Notes: generated by a model from the sequence alone, not told the origin. A stretch of 64,000 nt of DNA from Rhodococcus sp. OK302 (GCF_002245895.1 NZ_NPJZ01000001.1:979001-1043000); one strand, 5' to 3'. Positions 1 through 8,968 are shown, numbered from the stretch's first letter. Numbers and translations are program-made.

Positions 1-2811
1 TTGTTGCTCCAGCTTCCGTACGGCGTCCTCGGCGTGACGGTGCTGACGGCGATCATGCCCCGGCTGAGCCGCAACGCCGCAGCCGACGACACCCCCGCAG
101 TTGTCGACGATCTTTCCGTCGCGACGCGACTGACCATGATCACGCTGGTCCCGATCATCATGTTCCTGACGTTCATGGGACCGCAGGTCGGTGAAGCCCT
201 CTACGGTTACGGCCGGTTCGGTACCGAGCAGGCCGAGCGTCTCGGCACCGCCGTGAGCTGGTCGGCCTTCACCCTCATTCCCTACGCACTGGTGCTGATC
301 CAGCTTCGCGTCTTCTACGCCCGGGAACAGGCGTGGACACCGACGTGGATCGTTCTCGGCATCACCGCCGTCAAGGTCGCACTCTCCGCCCTCGTCCCGC
401 TGGTCGCGTCCAACACCGACCAGGTCGTGATCCTGCTCGGCGCCGCCAACGGAATCGGATACATCACCGGAGCCGCCATCGGTGGCTACCTGCTGCACCG
501 CAGCCTCGGCGACCTGAAGATGGCCAACGTCGGTAAAACCGTGTGGTCCGTCGTACTCGCTTCATTGGCCGGCTCCCTGACGATGCTGGCCGTCGACCGG
601 GTACTCGGATTCGACAAACTCACCGAACGATTCGGCGGACCCGGATCGTTTGTTCGCGTAGCTGTCGGCGGCATCCTCATGCTCGCCATCACCTTCACGA
701 TTCTGTACTTCAAGAAAATCCCGGAAGTTCTTTCCGTAACGGTTGCCGTCTCCCGGAAGATTCGTTCTGTGTTGGGTCGCCCCGAACCGACACAGAAATC
801 GCACGCAATTCCGGACGAAGACAACTCGGGCAAAAATTTCGACGACGCCGCAACCGTTCTGATTCCTGCAATCAGAACGGAATCAAACGCGTACGAACAG
901 CCAGGTGCGCTGCCGTACCCTGGTGCTGGAACCACCCCTGGACCTGGAATAACAGGGTCACGACCCACAGAACGCCGGGGATGGTCAACCGAAAGTGAAG
1001 GAGCGAGGGTGAGCAACGACAAGGTCTCCGACGACAAGAGCGCCGGAACTTCTGCCGTGAAGGCGTCCAAGCCGGCCTCGGCTGCAGAACCCAAGGCAGC
1101 TAAACCTGAGACGGCTGCGCCAAATGCAGTGGCACCTCGGGCTGCGGCTCCTCGGACGGCTGCGCCAAAGGGGGACCCTTCCAAGGCGGCAGCATCTCAG
1201 GCTGTGCCACCGAAAGCTGTGCCGGCTTCCGCGTCCCCTTCTTCGACACCCCCGGCCAACGTGCCCCCGGCCAACGTGCCCCCGGCCTCGGCACCCCGGT
1301 CGATGCCGCGCGGACCGAAACTCATTCCCGGTGCCTCTGTCGCGGGCGGACGCTACCGACTACTGGCACCCCACGGCGGAACCCGTGGACTGCAGTTCTG
1401 GGAAGCCCTCGACGTCAAACTCGATCGCGAAGTAGCACTGACGTTCGTCGACGCGGAACAACGCGGCGACGACAACCCTCAGTCGGGTCCGCAGGCCGTG
1501 CTCTCGCGCACATTGCGCCTGGGCCGCATCAATTCTCCGGGTCTCGCGCGAGTCCTCGACGTCGTCCGCGGAAGCTCGGGAGGCATCGTCGTCGCTGAAT
1601 GGACGCCGGGCCGATCACTACGCGAAATGGCCGAAACGACGCCGTCGCCGATCGGTGCCGCACGCGCAGTTCGCAGCCTCGCATCCGCCGCCGAGGCAGC
1701 TCACCGCACCGGTGGCGCACTGTCCATCGATCACCCTGATCGGGTGCGCATCAGCATCAACGGCGACGCCGTACTCGCTTTCCCCGCAACGCTTGCCGAA
1801 GCAGATTCCACCAGCGACGTTCGCGGTCTCGGAGCCATGCTCTACGCCCTGATCACAGCTCGCTGGCCCCTCGCGGAACCGTCGGCCGGGCCTGTCGGCG
1901 GGTTGCTGCCGGCTGGTCGCGATGCTGCCGGACGCCCGATCGAGGTACGCGTCATCCGCCCCGAGGTGCCGTTCGACATCTCGGCTGTCGCAACGCGGGC
2001 ATTGCAGTCGGAGAGCGGAATCCGTACTGCCGCAACGGTGCAACACATTCTCGATCAGGCATCTGTTGTCAATGACAAGACGGAGATGATTCCGGCTCTG
2101 CGTCTGGGGCATCGCGATCCGGGCATGTCCGGACACGCCTTGACAGACCCCGAGGCAATTGAAGCCGAGAAGAAGAAGTCGACGCGGATGCTTGCCGCGT
2201 TGACCGCGCTCGGCGTCTTCACGGTCATCGTGTTGATCCTGCTCGGCGTGTGGGTTGCCAGCTTCCTCTCGGGCAGCAGTAACGACACTCCACTGAGTGA
2301 ACAGAGCTTCGGCTTGACCTCGGAAGCTTCTGCGCCCGAGACGACTTCATCACCTGCTCCCATTGTCGCCACCCTGCCCGTGAACGCCTCTCGCGTAACC
2401 GTGTTCTCGCCTCAAGGCACCCCGGATCAACCGGCTACCGCCAAGAACGTCATCGACGGTAACCCTGCCACCGAGTGGTCCACGGACTCGTACTTCCAAC
2501 CCTTCCCGTCGCTCAAGAACGGCGTCGGCCTCATGCTGACTCTCGCTGATCCCGCGGCGCTGAAGAACGTTTCGATTACATCCGATTCGCCCGGTACGGT
2601 CGTCGAAATCCGTTCTGCCCCTTCTGCTGACACGACATTGGATCAGACGAAGGAAATCGGATCCGGAGTCTTGAAGAGCGGCGTCACCGAAATTCCGGTC
2701 ACCAGCGACAGCGCCGGACAGTACGTGCTGATCTGGATCACCAAGCTCAGTACACAATCCGGACAGAACCAAACATCCATCTCAGACATAACGTTCACTG
2801 CTGCCCGCTAA
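1..2811 (+). CDS. murJ: MurJ/MviN lipid II flippase with C-terminal pseudokinase and extracellular domain (5' partial)
   Basis: The frame is already open at base 1, so the N-terminal transmembrane helices are missing; 936 residues remain of a family that is about 1,200 residues in mycolata. Residues 1-260 are hydrophobic helices of the MurJ flippase, which moves lipid II across the membrane for peptidoglycan synthesis. An Ala/Pro-rich linker (about 330-440) leads to a protein-kinase-like domain (about 445-700) that lacks the HRD and DFG catalytic motifs, so it is a pseudokinase. A single membrane helix near 730-757 is followed by an extracellular beta-type domain with a Thr/Ser-rich neck. In mycobacteria PknB phosphorylates the pseudokinase and FhaA binds it to inhibit wall synthesis; fhaA and pknB lie at 40-50 kb here. 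sigM follows after 48 bases. Identification is firm from domain order and neighbours. Confidence 0.95.
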   Translation: MLLQLPYGVLGVTVLTAIMPRLSRNAAADDTPAVVDDLSVATRLTMITLVPIIMFLTFMGPQVGEALYGYGRFGTEQAERLGTAVSWSAFTLIPYALVLIQLRVFYAREQAWTPTWIVLGITAVKVALSALVPLVASNTDQVVILLGAANGIGYITGAAIGGYLLHRSLGDLKMANVGKTVWSVVLASLAGSLTMLAVDRVLGFDKLTERFGGPGSFVRVAVGGILMLAITFTILYFKKIPEVLSVTVAVSRKIRSVLGRPEPTQKSHAIPDEDNSGKNFDDAATVLIPAIRTESNAYEQPGALPYPGAGTTPGPGITGSRPTERRGWSTESEGARVSNDKVSDDKSAGTSAVKASKPASAAEPKAAKPETAAPNAVAPRAAAPRTAAPKGDPSKAAASQAVPPKAVPASASPSSTPPANVPPANVPPASAPRSMPRGPKLIPGASVAGGRYRLLAPHGGTRGLQFWEALDVKLDREVALTFVDAEQRGDDNPQSGPQAVLSRTLRLGRINSPGLARVLDVVRGSSGGIVVAEWTPGRSLREMAETTPSPIGAARAVRSLASAAEAAHRTGGALSIDHPDRVRISINGDAVLAFPATLAEADSTSDVRGLGAMLYALITARWPLAEPSAGPVGGLLPAGRDAAGRPIEVRVIRPEVPFDISAVATRALQSESGIRTAATVQHILDQASVVNDKTEMIPALRLGHRDPGMSGHALTDPEAIEAEKKKSTRMLAALTALGVFTVIVLILLGVWVASFLSGSSNDTPLSEQSFGLTSEASAPETTSSPAPIVATLPVNASRVTVFSPQGTPDQPATAKNVIDGNPATEWSTDSYFQPFPSLKNGVGLMLTLADPAALKNVSITSDSPGTVVEIRSAPSADTTLDQTKEIGSGVLKSGVTEIPVTSDSAGQYVLIWITKLSTQSGQNQTSISDITFTAAR

Positions 2812-2847
2812 CACGCCCCTGACCCCTCGAAAGCCCCTCCGCTGGGC

Positions 2848-2853
2848 TAACAT
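2848..2853 (+). promoter_or_regulatory. possible -10 hexamer of a leaderless sigM transcript
   Basis: TAACAT sits six bases before the GTG start of sigM at 2860, and no Shine-Dalgarno sequence precedes that start. This spacing would place transcription start at or next to the start codon, as in the leaderless mRNAs common in actinobacteria. No convincing -35 is visible, so this is only a suggestion. Confidence 0.3.
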
Positions 2854-2859
2854 CCGCCC

Positions 2860-3441
2860 GTGCACACTTATCGGGGGGGCACCGGGGGCGGGGCTACGGA
2901 TTTCGAATTACTGACAGCACATGTGGCGGGCGATCCACATGCTTTCCGTGAACTGCTGACCCGGCATCAGGATCATCTATGGCACGTCGCCCGACGTACC
3001 AGTTATTCGGACGAGGACGCGGCGGACGCACTCCAGGAGGGATTACTCTCCGCGCATCGCAACGCTTCCAAGTTTCGTCGGGACGCGGCGGTACGGAGTT
3101 GGCTGCACGCAATTGTCGTCAATGCATGCCTGGACCGGATACGACGAAACAAGTCTCGCCAGGCGCTGTCATTGTCGGCCGACAACGTCGAGGAACCACG
3201 GGACCCCCGCGACGATGTCGAAGCGGTGGACATAAGCATGACCGTCGAAGCAGCATTGGCCGCACTGCCTCCTGAGCAGCGCGCTGCCGTCGTCGCTGTG
3301 GACATGGAGGGTTATCCCGTGGCCGAGGCCGCACTGCGTCTGGGAATTCCTGTCGGGACCGTGAAGAGTCGCTGCGCTCGTGCCCGGAAGCGTCTTGCGG
3401 GAGAATTGGCCCAGTTCGGCGACACCGGGAACCGATCGTGA
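2860..3441 (+). CDS. sigM: ECF sigma factor SigM
   Basis: A 193-residue extracytoplasmic-function sigma factor. Region 2 (about 25-95) binds the -10 element and core RNA polymerase; it is recognisable by the segment around DALQEGLL and the basic stretch CLDRIRRNKSR. Region 4 (about 130-178) has the helix-turn-helix with LPPEQRAAVVAVDMEGY and GTVKSRCARARKRL. It lies directly downstream of murJ and upstream of a membrane protein with the position and build of its anti-sigma factor, the same order as Rv3910-Rv3911-Rv3912. In mycobacteria SigM directs late-stage and envelope-related genes. The GTG at 2860 has no visible ribosome-binding site; the start could be leaderless. Confidence 0.93.
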   Translation: MHTYRGGTGGGATDFELLTAHVAGDPHAFRELLTRHQDHLWHVARRTSYSDEDAADALQEGLLSAHRNASKFRRDAAVRSWLHAIVVNACLDRIRRNKSRQALSLSADNVEEPRDPRDDVEAVDISMTVEAALAALPPEQRAAVVAVDMEGYPVAEAALRLGIPVGTVKSRCARARKRLAGELAQFGDTGNRS

Positions 3442-3504
3442 TGCCACCGCGTCCTATCTTGTGAGCGCAATAGTGGGCGCTGCCGCCAAGGAAGGGGAAG
3501 GCTC

Positions 3505-4254
3505 ATGACAGATTCATCTGTACCTGGTCCGTCTGTTCTTGCCCCACCATTTTCCGAGGACCTTCTGGCTGATCTTCACGCCGGCGTTCTCGATCCGAAG
3601 ACCACCGAAACTTTGTGGCCTCTGGTCGAAGCAGATCCGGACGCGCTGTCGTTCGTCCGAAAACTCGACAACGTGACACAGGTGCTGCGCACCCGGGGCG
3701 ACAACCACACTTCCACCGACACCGACCACATTCCGCCAGAACTGGCCGCTCGCATCCAGGAAGCATTGGATAACGAATGGGCACAACAGAATTCAGATTC
3801 CCTGAACTTCACATCCAACGTGGTGCCGTTGCGACGTTCACGACGCGGATTGGTGATCGGCGGAGCAGCTGCGGCAGCTATTGCCGTCGTAGCCGTCTTG
3901 ATTGCGGTACGCCCCAGCCAGCCCGAGCCTGATCTCACAGCACAGCCGATACCCACCGCGCAATCAACACCGAGCTCGAGCGAAGACCCGGCCCCCGACA
4001 GCTTCCTGTCCTTGATCGGTTCCAAAAACCTTGGACCGCTGGAAGATCCGACGATGCTGTCCGGATGCCTGCTTGCCAACGGGTTTTCCGCGGATCAACC
4101 ACTTCTCGGTTCCGGCGAGGTCACCGTCCAAGGAGTCCCAGCCGTCGTTCTTCTGTTGCGCGGCAAAGATCCTCGTCAGATCACGGCTCTCGCCGTCGGA
4201 CTGGACTGCAGTACCGACAATCCGAACATGTTGTCACTCAAGACTATCGGCTGA
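3505..4254 (+). CDS. membrane-anchored anti-sigma factor for SigM (RsmA/Rv3912-like)
   Basis: A 249-residue protein with a cytoplasmic N-terminal part of about 110 residues, one membrane helix near 113-132 (AAAAAIAVVAVLIAV) and an extracytoplasmic C-terminal domain with Pro/Ser/Thr linker. This is the layout of anti-sigma factors that hold an ECF sigma at the membrane. I do not see a canonical zinc-binding HxxxCxxC motif. A strong ribosome-binding site (GGAAGGGGAAGG) supports the ATG. It follows sigM by 63 bases and its last 11 bases overlap the convergent tetR-family gene. Function is inferred mainly from position and topology. Confidence 0.75.
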   Translation: MTDSSVPGPSVLAPPFSEDLLADLHAGVLDPKTTETLWPLVEADPDALSFVRKLDNVTQVLRTRGDNHTSTDTDHIPPELAARIQEALDNEWAQQNSDSLNFTSNVVPLRRSRRGLVIGGAAAAAIAVVAVLIAVRPSQPEPDLTAQPIPTAQSTPSSSEDPAPDSFLSLIGSKNLGPLEDPTMLSGCLLANGFSADQPLLGSGEVTVQGVPAVVLLLRGKDPRQITALAVGLDCSTDNPNMLSLKTIG

Positions 4255-4813
4255 CTTCTGCCGCCGGCAGCAACAGTTTCAGAATTCTGGCGCGAAGTTC
4301 ATCCGTATTATCTTCCACCGCAATGAGACTCGAGAACATGGCGGCTCCGGCCGCCATCACCAGTACAGCTTTCGCATCCAGTAGTGCAGCGTCCGGATCA
4401 TTCGAGTCCTGAAGAAACAACGCGGTGCTGGGTCCACTGAAGCCGCGCCAGAGCTCGTTACGCAGGTCATCGTGATCACGTAGTGCAGCCAGCAGTCCAG
4501 GTGCGGCAGCGCGCACCTCGGGCCGCGAGAACAACTGTGCGCTGCCATCCACCACCCAGCGAATCCAACCCACTTTGTCCGTCCCCTCGAAGGGCGTCAG
4601 ATCAGGCGTCGCTCCGAGGATCGATCCCAGAACCAGGTGCGCCTTGGACGGCCATCTCCGGGACATTGATGCCCGACTGACACCGGCTCGTGCCGCGATG
4701 GCACGAAGGCTCAGTTGCTCCCAACCAACCTCGAGGAGCATGGAGCGGGTGACCTCGAGAACTGTGTCGTCGATGCGTGGGTCTCGTGGGCGACCGGATC
4801 CTGTGGTGTTCAT
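4244..4813 (-). CDS. TetR-family transcriptional regulator
   Basis: About 189 residues from the ATG at 4813 (reading starts MNTTGSGRPRDPR). The N-terminal helix-turn-helix is clear: LEVGWEQLSLRAIAARAGV then SRASMSRRWPSKAHL, the usual TetR DNA-binding helices. The C-terminal ligand-binding half is divergent. Upstream in-frame starts exist at 4861 and 4879, but an AT-rich inverted repeat lies there, so the 4813 start leaves a sensible operator region. The gene is divergent from the ene-reductase at 4913 and probably represses it and itself; the effector is unknown. Confidence 0.88.
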   Translation of the reverse strand: MNTTGSGRPRDPRIDDTVLEVTRSMLLEVGWEQLSLRAIAARAGVSRASMSRRWPSKAHLVLGSILGATPDLTPFEGTDKVGWIRWVVDGSAQLFSRPEVRAAAPGLLAALRDHDDLRNELWRGFSGPSTALFLQDSNDPDAALLDAKAVLVMAAGAAMFSSLIAVEDNTDELRARILKLLLPAAEVSR

Positions 4814-4848
4814 CGTGACGAATTGTCGGACAGATTCGGTGTCGGCGC

Positions 4849-4864
4849 TATATCGTGCCATATA
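4849..4864. promoter_or_regulatory. candidate TetR operator between the regulator and the ene-reductase
   Basis: TATAT and ATATA face each other across six bases (CGTGCC), in the 99-base divergent gap between the regulator and the reductase. TetR proteins usually bind such short palindromes overlapping the promoter they control. Only sequence symmetry and position support this. Confidence 0.35.
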
Positions 4865-4912
4865 CGAGTCCACTGGCAACGTAATAATTCAGGCGCCGAC
4901 CGGAAGAAGAAC

Positions 4913-6100
4913 ATGACCACACCGTCTCGACCCGCGATCTTCGAGCCTGCCCGCCTCGGGCCGCTGACCTTGAAGAACCGGATCATCAAAGCCGCCACCT
5001 TCGAGGGCGTCATGCCCCGCGGAGCGATCTCCGACGATCTGATCAACTTCCATGCCGAAGTCGCTCGTGGCGGAGCCGCCATGACCACTGTCGCGTATTG
5101 CGCCGTCTCTCCCGGCGGACGCGTGCACCGCGACACCCTTGTCATGAACGAGCAAGCACTACCGGGACTGCGTCGTCTCACCGACGCAGTCCACGCCGAA
5201 GGCTCGCTTGCAGCCGCCCAGATCGGTCACGCCGGACTCGTCGCCAACACCCTCTCCAACAAGACCAAAACCCTCGCCCCGTCGACGCGTCTGAGTCCGC
5301 CGGCCATGGGAATCGTGAAGGGCGCAACCCTCGCAGAACTCGACAGCGTCGTCGCCGACTACGAACGCACCGCACGAATCGCGGTGGACGCCGGATTCGA
5401 CGCCATCGAGGTCCATCTCGGTCACAACTACCTGCTCAGTTCATTCATGAGCCCCAACCTGAACAAGCGCAACGATCAGTACGGCGGCAGCGTCGCCAAG
5501 CGTGCCGAGTACCCGCGTCGGGTCATCGAAGCCGTCCGCCGCGCTGCCGGACCATCGGTAGCGGTCACCGCGAAGTTCAACATGTCCGACGGCGTCCCCA
5601 AGGGGCTATGGCTCGATCAGAGCCTGCCCATCGCCAAGATTCTCGAGGCCGACGGCCACCTCGACGCGATGCAATTAACCGGCGGCAGTTCACTTCTCAA
5701 CGGAATGTACTTCTTCCGCGGCGAGGTTCCGATGGCAGAGTTTGTTGCTTCCCAGCCCAAACTCGTCGGATACGGCCTCAAGTTCTACGGCCCGAAAATC
5801 TTTCCGACGTACCCGTTCGAGGAGGGATTTTTCCTTCCCTTCGCCCGACAGTTCCGTGAGACCCTGAAGTTGCCGCTCATCCTGCTCGGTGGCATCAATC
5901 GCGTCGACACCATCGACAATGCCCTGAGTGAAGGCTTCGAATTTGTCGCAATGGCGCGCGCACTTCTGCGAGACCCTCAGCTGGTCAACAAGTTTCAGGC
6001 CGAAAGCGTCGCCGAGGGGCTGTGCATCCACTGCAACAAGTGCATGCCCACCATCTACAGCGGAACTCGCTGCGTCGTGCGGGAGGCACTGCGTACCTAA
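4913..6100 (+). CDS. old-yellow-enzyme family NADH:flavin oxidoreductase
   Basis: A 395-residue FMN-binding TIM-barrel enzyme. The start at 4913 follows a purine-rich site (GGAAGAAGA). Characteristic pieces are the N-terminal LGPLTLKNRII, QIGHAG, the active-site segment HLGHNYLLSSFMSP and RNDQYGGS, then a phosphate-binding end near LLGGINRVDTIDNAL and EFVAMARALLRDP. A Cys cluster near the C-terminus (CIHCNKC plus a later Cys) resembles the iron-sulfur ligands of the longer 2,4-dienoyl-CoA reductase class, but the spacing is not canonical and the protein ends there, without the C-terminal flavin/NADPH domain. It likely reduces activated alkenes (enones or similar) with NAD(P)H. The substrate is not evident. 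Probably controlled by the divergent TetR protein. Confidence 0.88.
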   Translation: MTTPSRPAIFEPARLGPLTLKNRIIKAATFEGVMPRGAISDDLINFHAEVARGGAAMTTVAYCAVSPGGRVHRDTLVMNEQALPGLRRLTDAVHAEGSLAAAQIGHAGLVANTLSNKTKTLAPSTRLSPPAMGIVKGATLAELDSVVADYERTARIAVDAGFDAIEVHLGHNYLLSSFMSPNLNKRNDQYGGSVAKRAEYPRRVIEAVRRAAGPSVAVTAKFNMSDGVPKGLWLDQSLPIAKILEADGHLDAMQLTGGSSLLNGMYFFRGEVPMAEFVASQPKLVGYGLKFYGPKIFPTYPFEEGFFLPFARQFRETLKLPLILLGGINRVDTIDNALSEGFEFVAMARALLRDPQLVNKFQAESVAEGLCIHCNKCMPTIYSGTRCVVREALRT

Positions 6101-6176
6101 CTGCCGATTCGAGCCTTCCAGCAGACGCCAACTCGAGGTGCCCAACTGAGGGCCCAACCACTTTTCAAACCAGGCC

Positions 6177-6203
6177 GGGAACAACACCCCTTATCCTGGT
6201 GTT
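6177..6203 (+). promoter_or_regulatory. SigH/SigR-type promoter of trxB-trxA
   Basis: GGGAAC at 6177-6182 is followed after exactly 18 bases by GTT at 6201-6203. This fits the GGAA(T/C)-N18-GTT consensus of the thiol-oxidative-stress sigma factor known as SigR in Streptomyces and SigH in mycobacteria, whose regulon includes the thioredoxin system. The trxB start is 57 bases downstream. Confidence 0.65.
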
Positions 6204-6259
6204 GATCGGTACGGCTCTCGAAGAACGACGAGTCGGCTATTTACTACTGGAAGGCTCGC

Positions 6260-7255
6260 ATGACCACTCCGTCAACGGTCCATGACGTCATCATTGTGGG
6301 TTCCGGCCCCGCCGGATACACCGCAGGTGTCTACACCGCGCGCGCCGAGCTCCAGCCCCTCCTCTTCGAGGGAACCCAGTTCGGCGGCGCCCTCATGACC
6401 ACCACCGAAGTCGAAAACTTCCCCGGATTCCGCGAAGGAATCATGGGCCCCGACCTCATGGAACAGATGCGCGAACAAGCCCTGCGCTTCGACACCGACA
6501 TCCGCACCGAAGACGTCGACGAAATCGACCTGCGCCAGCCGATCAAAACCGTCGTCGCCAACGGCGAAACCTACGCCGCCCACGCGATCATCCTGGCCAT
6601 GGGCGCCGCCGCCCGTTACCTCGGCATCGACGGCGAAGAACGCCTGCTCGGCCGCGGCGTCAGCGCCTGCGCCACCTGCGACGGGTTCTTCTTCCGCGAC
6701 CAGGACATCGTCGTCGTCGGCGGCGGCGACTCCGCCATGGAAGAAGCGACCTTCCTGACCCGCTTCGCCCGCTCCGTCACCCTGGTGCACCGCCGCGAAG
6801 AGTTCCGGGCCTCGCGCATCATGCTCGAACGCGCCAAGGCGAACGAGAAGATCCGGTTCCTGATCAACACCGAACCCCTCGAAGTGTTGGGCGAGAACAG
6901 TGTCACCGGACTGAAGGTCCGCGACACCGTCACCGGCGAAACGTCCACCCTCGCCATCACGGGCATGTTCGTCGCCATCGGCCACGATCCGCGCAGTGAA
7001 CTCGTCAAGGGCCAGGTCGATCTCGACGACGCCGGTTACGTCCGCGTCGCCCCCGGTTCCACGGCCACCTCCGTCGACGGTGTCTTCGCGGCCGGTGACC
7101 TGGTCGATCACACGTACCGTCAGGCCATCACCGCTGCCGGCACCGGATGTTCCGCCGCCATCGACGCCGAACGTTGGCTGGCCGATCGTGGCGATATCAC
7201 CGCCAACACCCTCGACGCCGCCGGTCATGCCGTCGACGTCGTCGGCGCCCCCTGA
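6260..7255 (+). CDS. trxB: thioredoxin reductase
   Basis: A 331-residue flavoprotein that uses NADPH to reduce thioredoxin in the cytoplasm. The FAD-binding motif [10 protein letters not shown] is at residues 14-23, the redox-active pair CATC at 137-140, the NADPH-binding [10 protein letters not shown] near 154-163, and the second FAD motif [14 protein letters not shown] near the end. Length is typical of the low-molecular-weight class. An upstream GGAAGG supports the ATG. trxA follows after 40 bases, so the two form an operon behind the SigH-type promoter at 6177. Confidence 0.97.
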   Translation: MTTPSTVHDVIIVGSGPAGYTAGVYTARAELQPLLFEGTQFGGALMTTTEVENFPGFREGIMGPDLMEQMREQALRFDTDIRTEDVDEIDLRQPIKTVVANGETYAAHAIILAMGAAARYLGIDGEERLLGRGVSACATCDGFFFRDQDIVVVGGGDSAMEEATFLTRFARSVTLVHRREEFRASRIMLERAKANEKIRFLINTEPLEVLGENSVTGLKVRDTVTGETSTLAITGMFVAIGHDPRSELVKGQVDLDDAGYVRVAPGSTATSVDGVFAAGDLVDHTYRQAITAAGTGCSAAIDAERWLADRGDITANTLDAAGHAVDVVGAP

Positions 7256-7295
7256 TTTCTGACCGCAGCTCGTTCACCACTTTCGAGGAGTAATC

Positions 7296-7619
7296 GTGTC
7301 GAATACCGTCACCATCACCGACGATTCGTTCAAGCAGGACGTTCTGGGCAGTGACAAGCCCGTTCTGGTCGATTTCTGGGCAACCTGGTGCGGCCCGTGC
7401 AAGATGGTCGCTCCGGTGCTCGAGGAAATTGCCGGTGAGAACAGCGACAAGCTGACCATCGCCAAGCTCGACATCGACGCCAACCCGGCGTCGGCCCGCG
7501 ACTTCCAGGTGATGTCGATTCCGACGTTGATCCTGTTCAAGGGTGGTAAGCCGATCAAGACGATCGTCGGCGCCAAGGGCAAGGCTGCGCTGCTCAAGGA
7601 ACTCGCGGACGTCTTGTGA
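7296..7619 (+). CDS. trxA: thioredoxin
   Basis: A 107-residue thioredoxin with the WCGPC active site at 31-35, the cis-proline loop MSIPTL and the usual beta-alpha fold pattern (VDFWATW, KLDIDANP). It starts with GTG behind GAGGAG. It receives electrons from TrxB and reduces protein disulfides and enzymes such as ribonucleotide reductase. A hairpin followed by a T-run directly after the stop ends the operon. Confidence 0.98.
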   Translation: MSNTVTITDDSFKQDVLGSDKPVLVDFWATWCGPCKMVAPVLEEIAGENSDKLTIAKLDIDANPASARDFQVMSIPTLILFKGGKPIKTIVGAKGKAALLKELADVL

Positions 7620-7624
7620 GTTGG

Positions 7625-7650
7625 GGGGATTCTCGCAATCCCCAGATTTT
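7625..7650 (+). terminator. intrinsic terminator after trxA
   Basis: GGGGATT and AATCCCC pair across a five-base loop six bases beyond the trxA stop, followed by AGATTTT. This is a simple rho-independent terminator. Confidence 0.75.
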
Positions 7651-7659
7651 CTGAGATAA

Positions 7660-7711
7660 TCGATCGATGTGCCTGATCAGGTCCACTGCCAGGCACATCG
7701 ATCGAATTCTT
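7660..7711 (+). terminator. second, longer hairpin between trxA and cwlM
   Basis: A perfect 16-bp inverted repeat (arms 7660-7675 and 7690-7705) with a 14-base loop is followed by a T-rich tail (TTCTTTT). It could be a back-up terminator, or a structured leader of cwlM, whose start is only about 30 bases on. Confidence 0.55.
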
Positions 7712-7736
7712 TTACCCGATCCGAGAGGTTTCACGC

Positions 7737-8924
7737 ATGCATCGACTCCGACACGGTGATCACGGCCCGGCCGTCGCCGAGATTCGGGGCACGTTAACGA
7801 AGCTGGGATACCTGCATCACATCCCCTCCAGCATTCGACGTGAAAGCGGCGACGGTGCCCACTGGGTTACGCCGGACGTCATCTTCGATCAGCACCTCGA
7901 CAGCGCGGTTCGTGCCTTCCAGCAGCAACGTGGGCTACTTGTCGACGGAATTGTGGGCCCGGCAACGTATCGGTCCATACGCGAGGCCTCGTACCGTCTG
8001 GGCGCCCGCACACTGATCTACCAGTTGTCCGCGCCGCTGTACGGCGACGACGTGGCAGCGCTGCAGACCAGACTTCAGGATCTCGGTTTCTACACGGGCC
8101 GCGTCGACGGTTTCTTCGGCCCGAAGACTCACGAATCCCTCTCTTCCTTCCAGCGTGAAATCGGTATCGCGGCCGACGGTATCTGCGGTCCGCAGACGCT
8201 TCGCTCGCTCGAACTTCTCGGCACCCGTGTCACCGGTGGCTCGCCGCACGCGATCAGCGAGCAGGAACTGGTGCACCGCAAGGGACCGCAGCTCGGTGGA
8301 AAGCGCATCGTCATCGATCCGGGTTTGGGTGGGCCGTCCACTGGCGCCATCGTGAACGGGATTTCCGAAGCCGACATCTTGTGGGATCTTGCTATGCGCC
8401 TCGAGGGGCGAATGGCTGCCACGGGAATGGAAACCTTCCTCTCTCGCCCGCACAACGCAGATCCGACCGAAGCCGAACGTGCGTTGACCTCCAACGCATT
8501 CGACGCCGATCTCTTGATCTCGTTGCGCTGCGACAGCAACTCCAGCCCGTCGGCCAGCGGCATCGCGAGCTTCCATTTCGGTAACTCACACGGTTCTGTG
8601 TCGAGGATCGGCCAGCTACTCACGGGCTTCGTCCAGCGCGAAATTGTGGCACGAACCCCGTTGCGGGACTGCAGAACTCACGGTAGAACGTGGGAGCTGT
8701 TGCGCCTGACCAACATGCCGACAATCCAAATCGATCTCGGATACCTCTCCAACGCGAATGATGTTCAGGTACTTACCAATCCGCGGATGCGCGACACCAT
8801 CGCCGAGGCAATCCTGATTTCGGTCAAACGCCTCTACCTGCTCGGCCAAGACGATCAGCCGACCGGCACCTTCACCTTCGCCGAGCTTCTCGCAGAAGAA
8901 CTTTCGGTAGCAGAACGCAACTGA
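7737..8924 (+). CDS. cwlM: CwlM-like regulatory amidase homologue (probable pseudoenzyme)
   Basis: A 395-residue protein with two peptidoglycan-binding repeats (about 5-80 and 100-160: AFQQQRGLLVDGIVGPAT, SFQREIGIAADGICGPQT) and an N-acetylmuramoyl-alanine amidase type 3 fold (about 188-385). No signal peptide is visible. The zinc and catalytic positions are changed: the DPGHGG motif reads DPGLGG (Leu197), the SiHaN motif reads SLRCD (Arg264), and the final Glu is Asp333; only Glu211 is kept. In mycobacteria CwlM is a cytoplasmic, PknB-phosphorylated activator of MurA, not a hydrolase; the residue losses here fit that role. It sits beside trxA as Rv3915 does. Confidence 0.9.
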   Translation: MHRLRHGDHGPAVAEIRGTLTKLGYLHHIPSSIRRESGDGAHWVTPDVIFDQHLDSAVRAFQQQRGLLVDGIVGPATYRSIREASYRLGARTLIYQLSAPLYGDDVAALQTRLQDLGFYTGRVDGFFGPKTHESLSSFQREIGIAADGICGPQTLRSLELLGTRVTGGSPHAISEQELVHRKGPQLGGKRIVIDPGLGGPSTGAIVNGISEADILWDLAMRLEGRMAATGMETFLSRPHNADPTEAERALTSNAFDADLLISLRCDSNSSPSASGIASFHFGNSHGSVSRIGQLLTGFVQREIVARTPLRDCRTHGRTWELLRLTNMPTIQIDLGYLSNANDVQVLTNPRMRDTIAEAILISVKRLYLLGQDDQPTGTFTFAELLAEELSVAERN

Positions 8925-8968
8925 CGCGCACCGGCGGGGTGATAATCCCGCCAACTACACGCGCGTCA
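8922..8968. terminator. nested inverted repeat between convergent cwlM and the GNAT-like gene
   Basis: Outer arms TGACGCGC (8922-8929) and GCGCGTCA (8961-8968) enclose inner arms GGCGGG (8933-8938) and CCCGCC (8947-8952). There is no T-run. It may act as a bidirectional terminator of the kind without a U-tract that has been proposed in actinobacteria. Confidence 0.45.
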
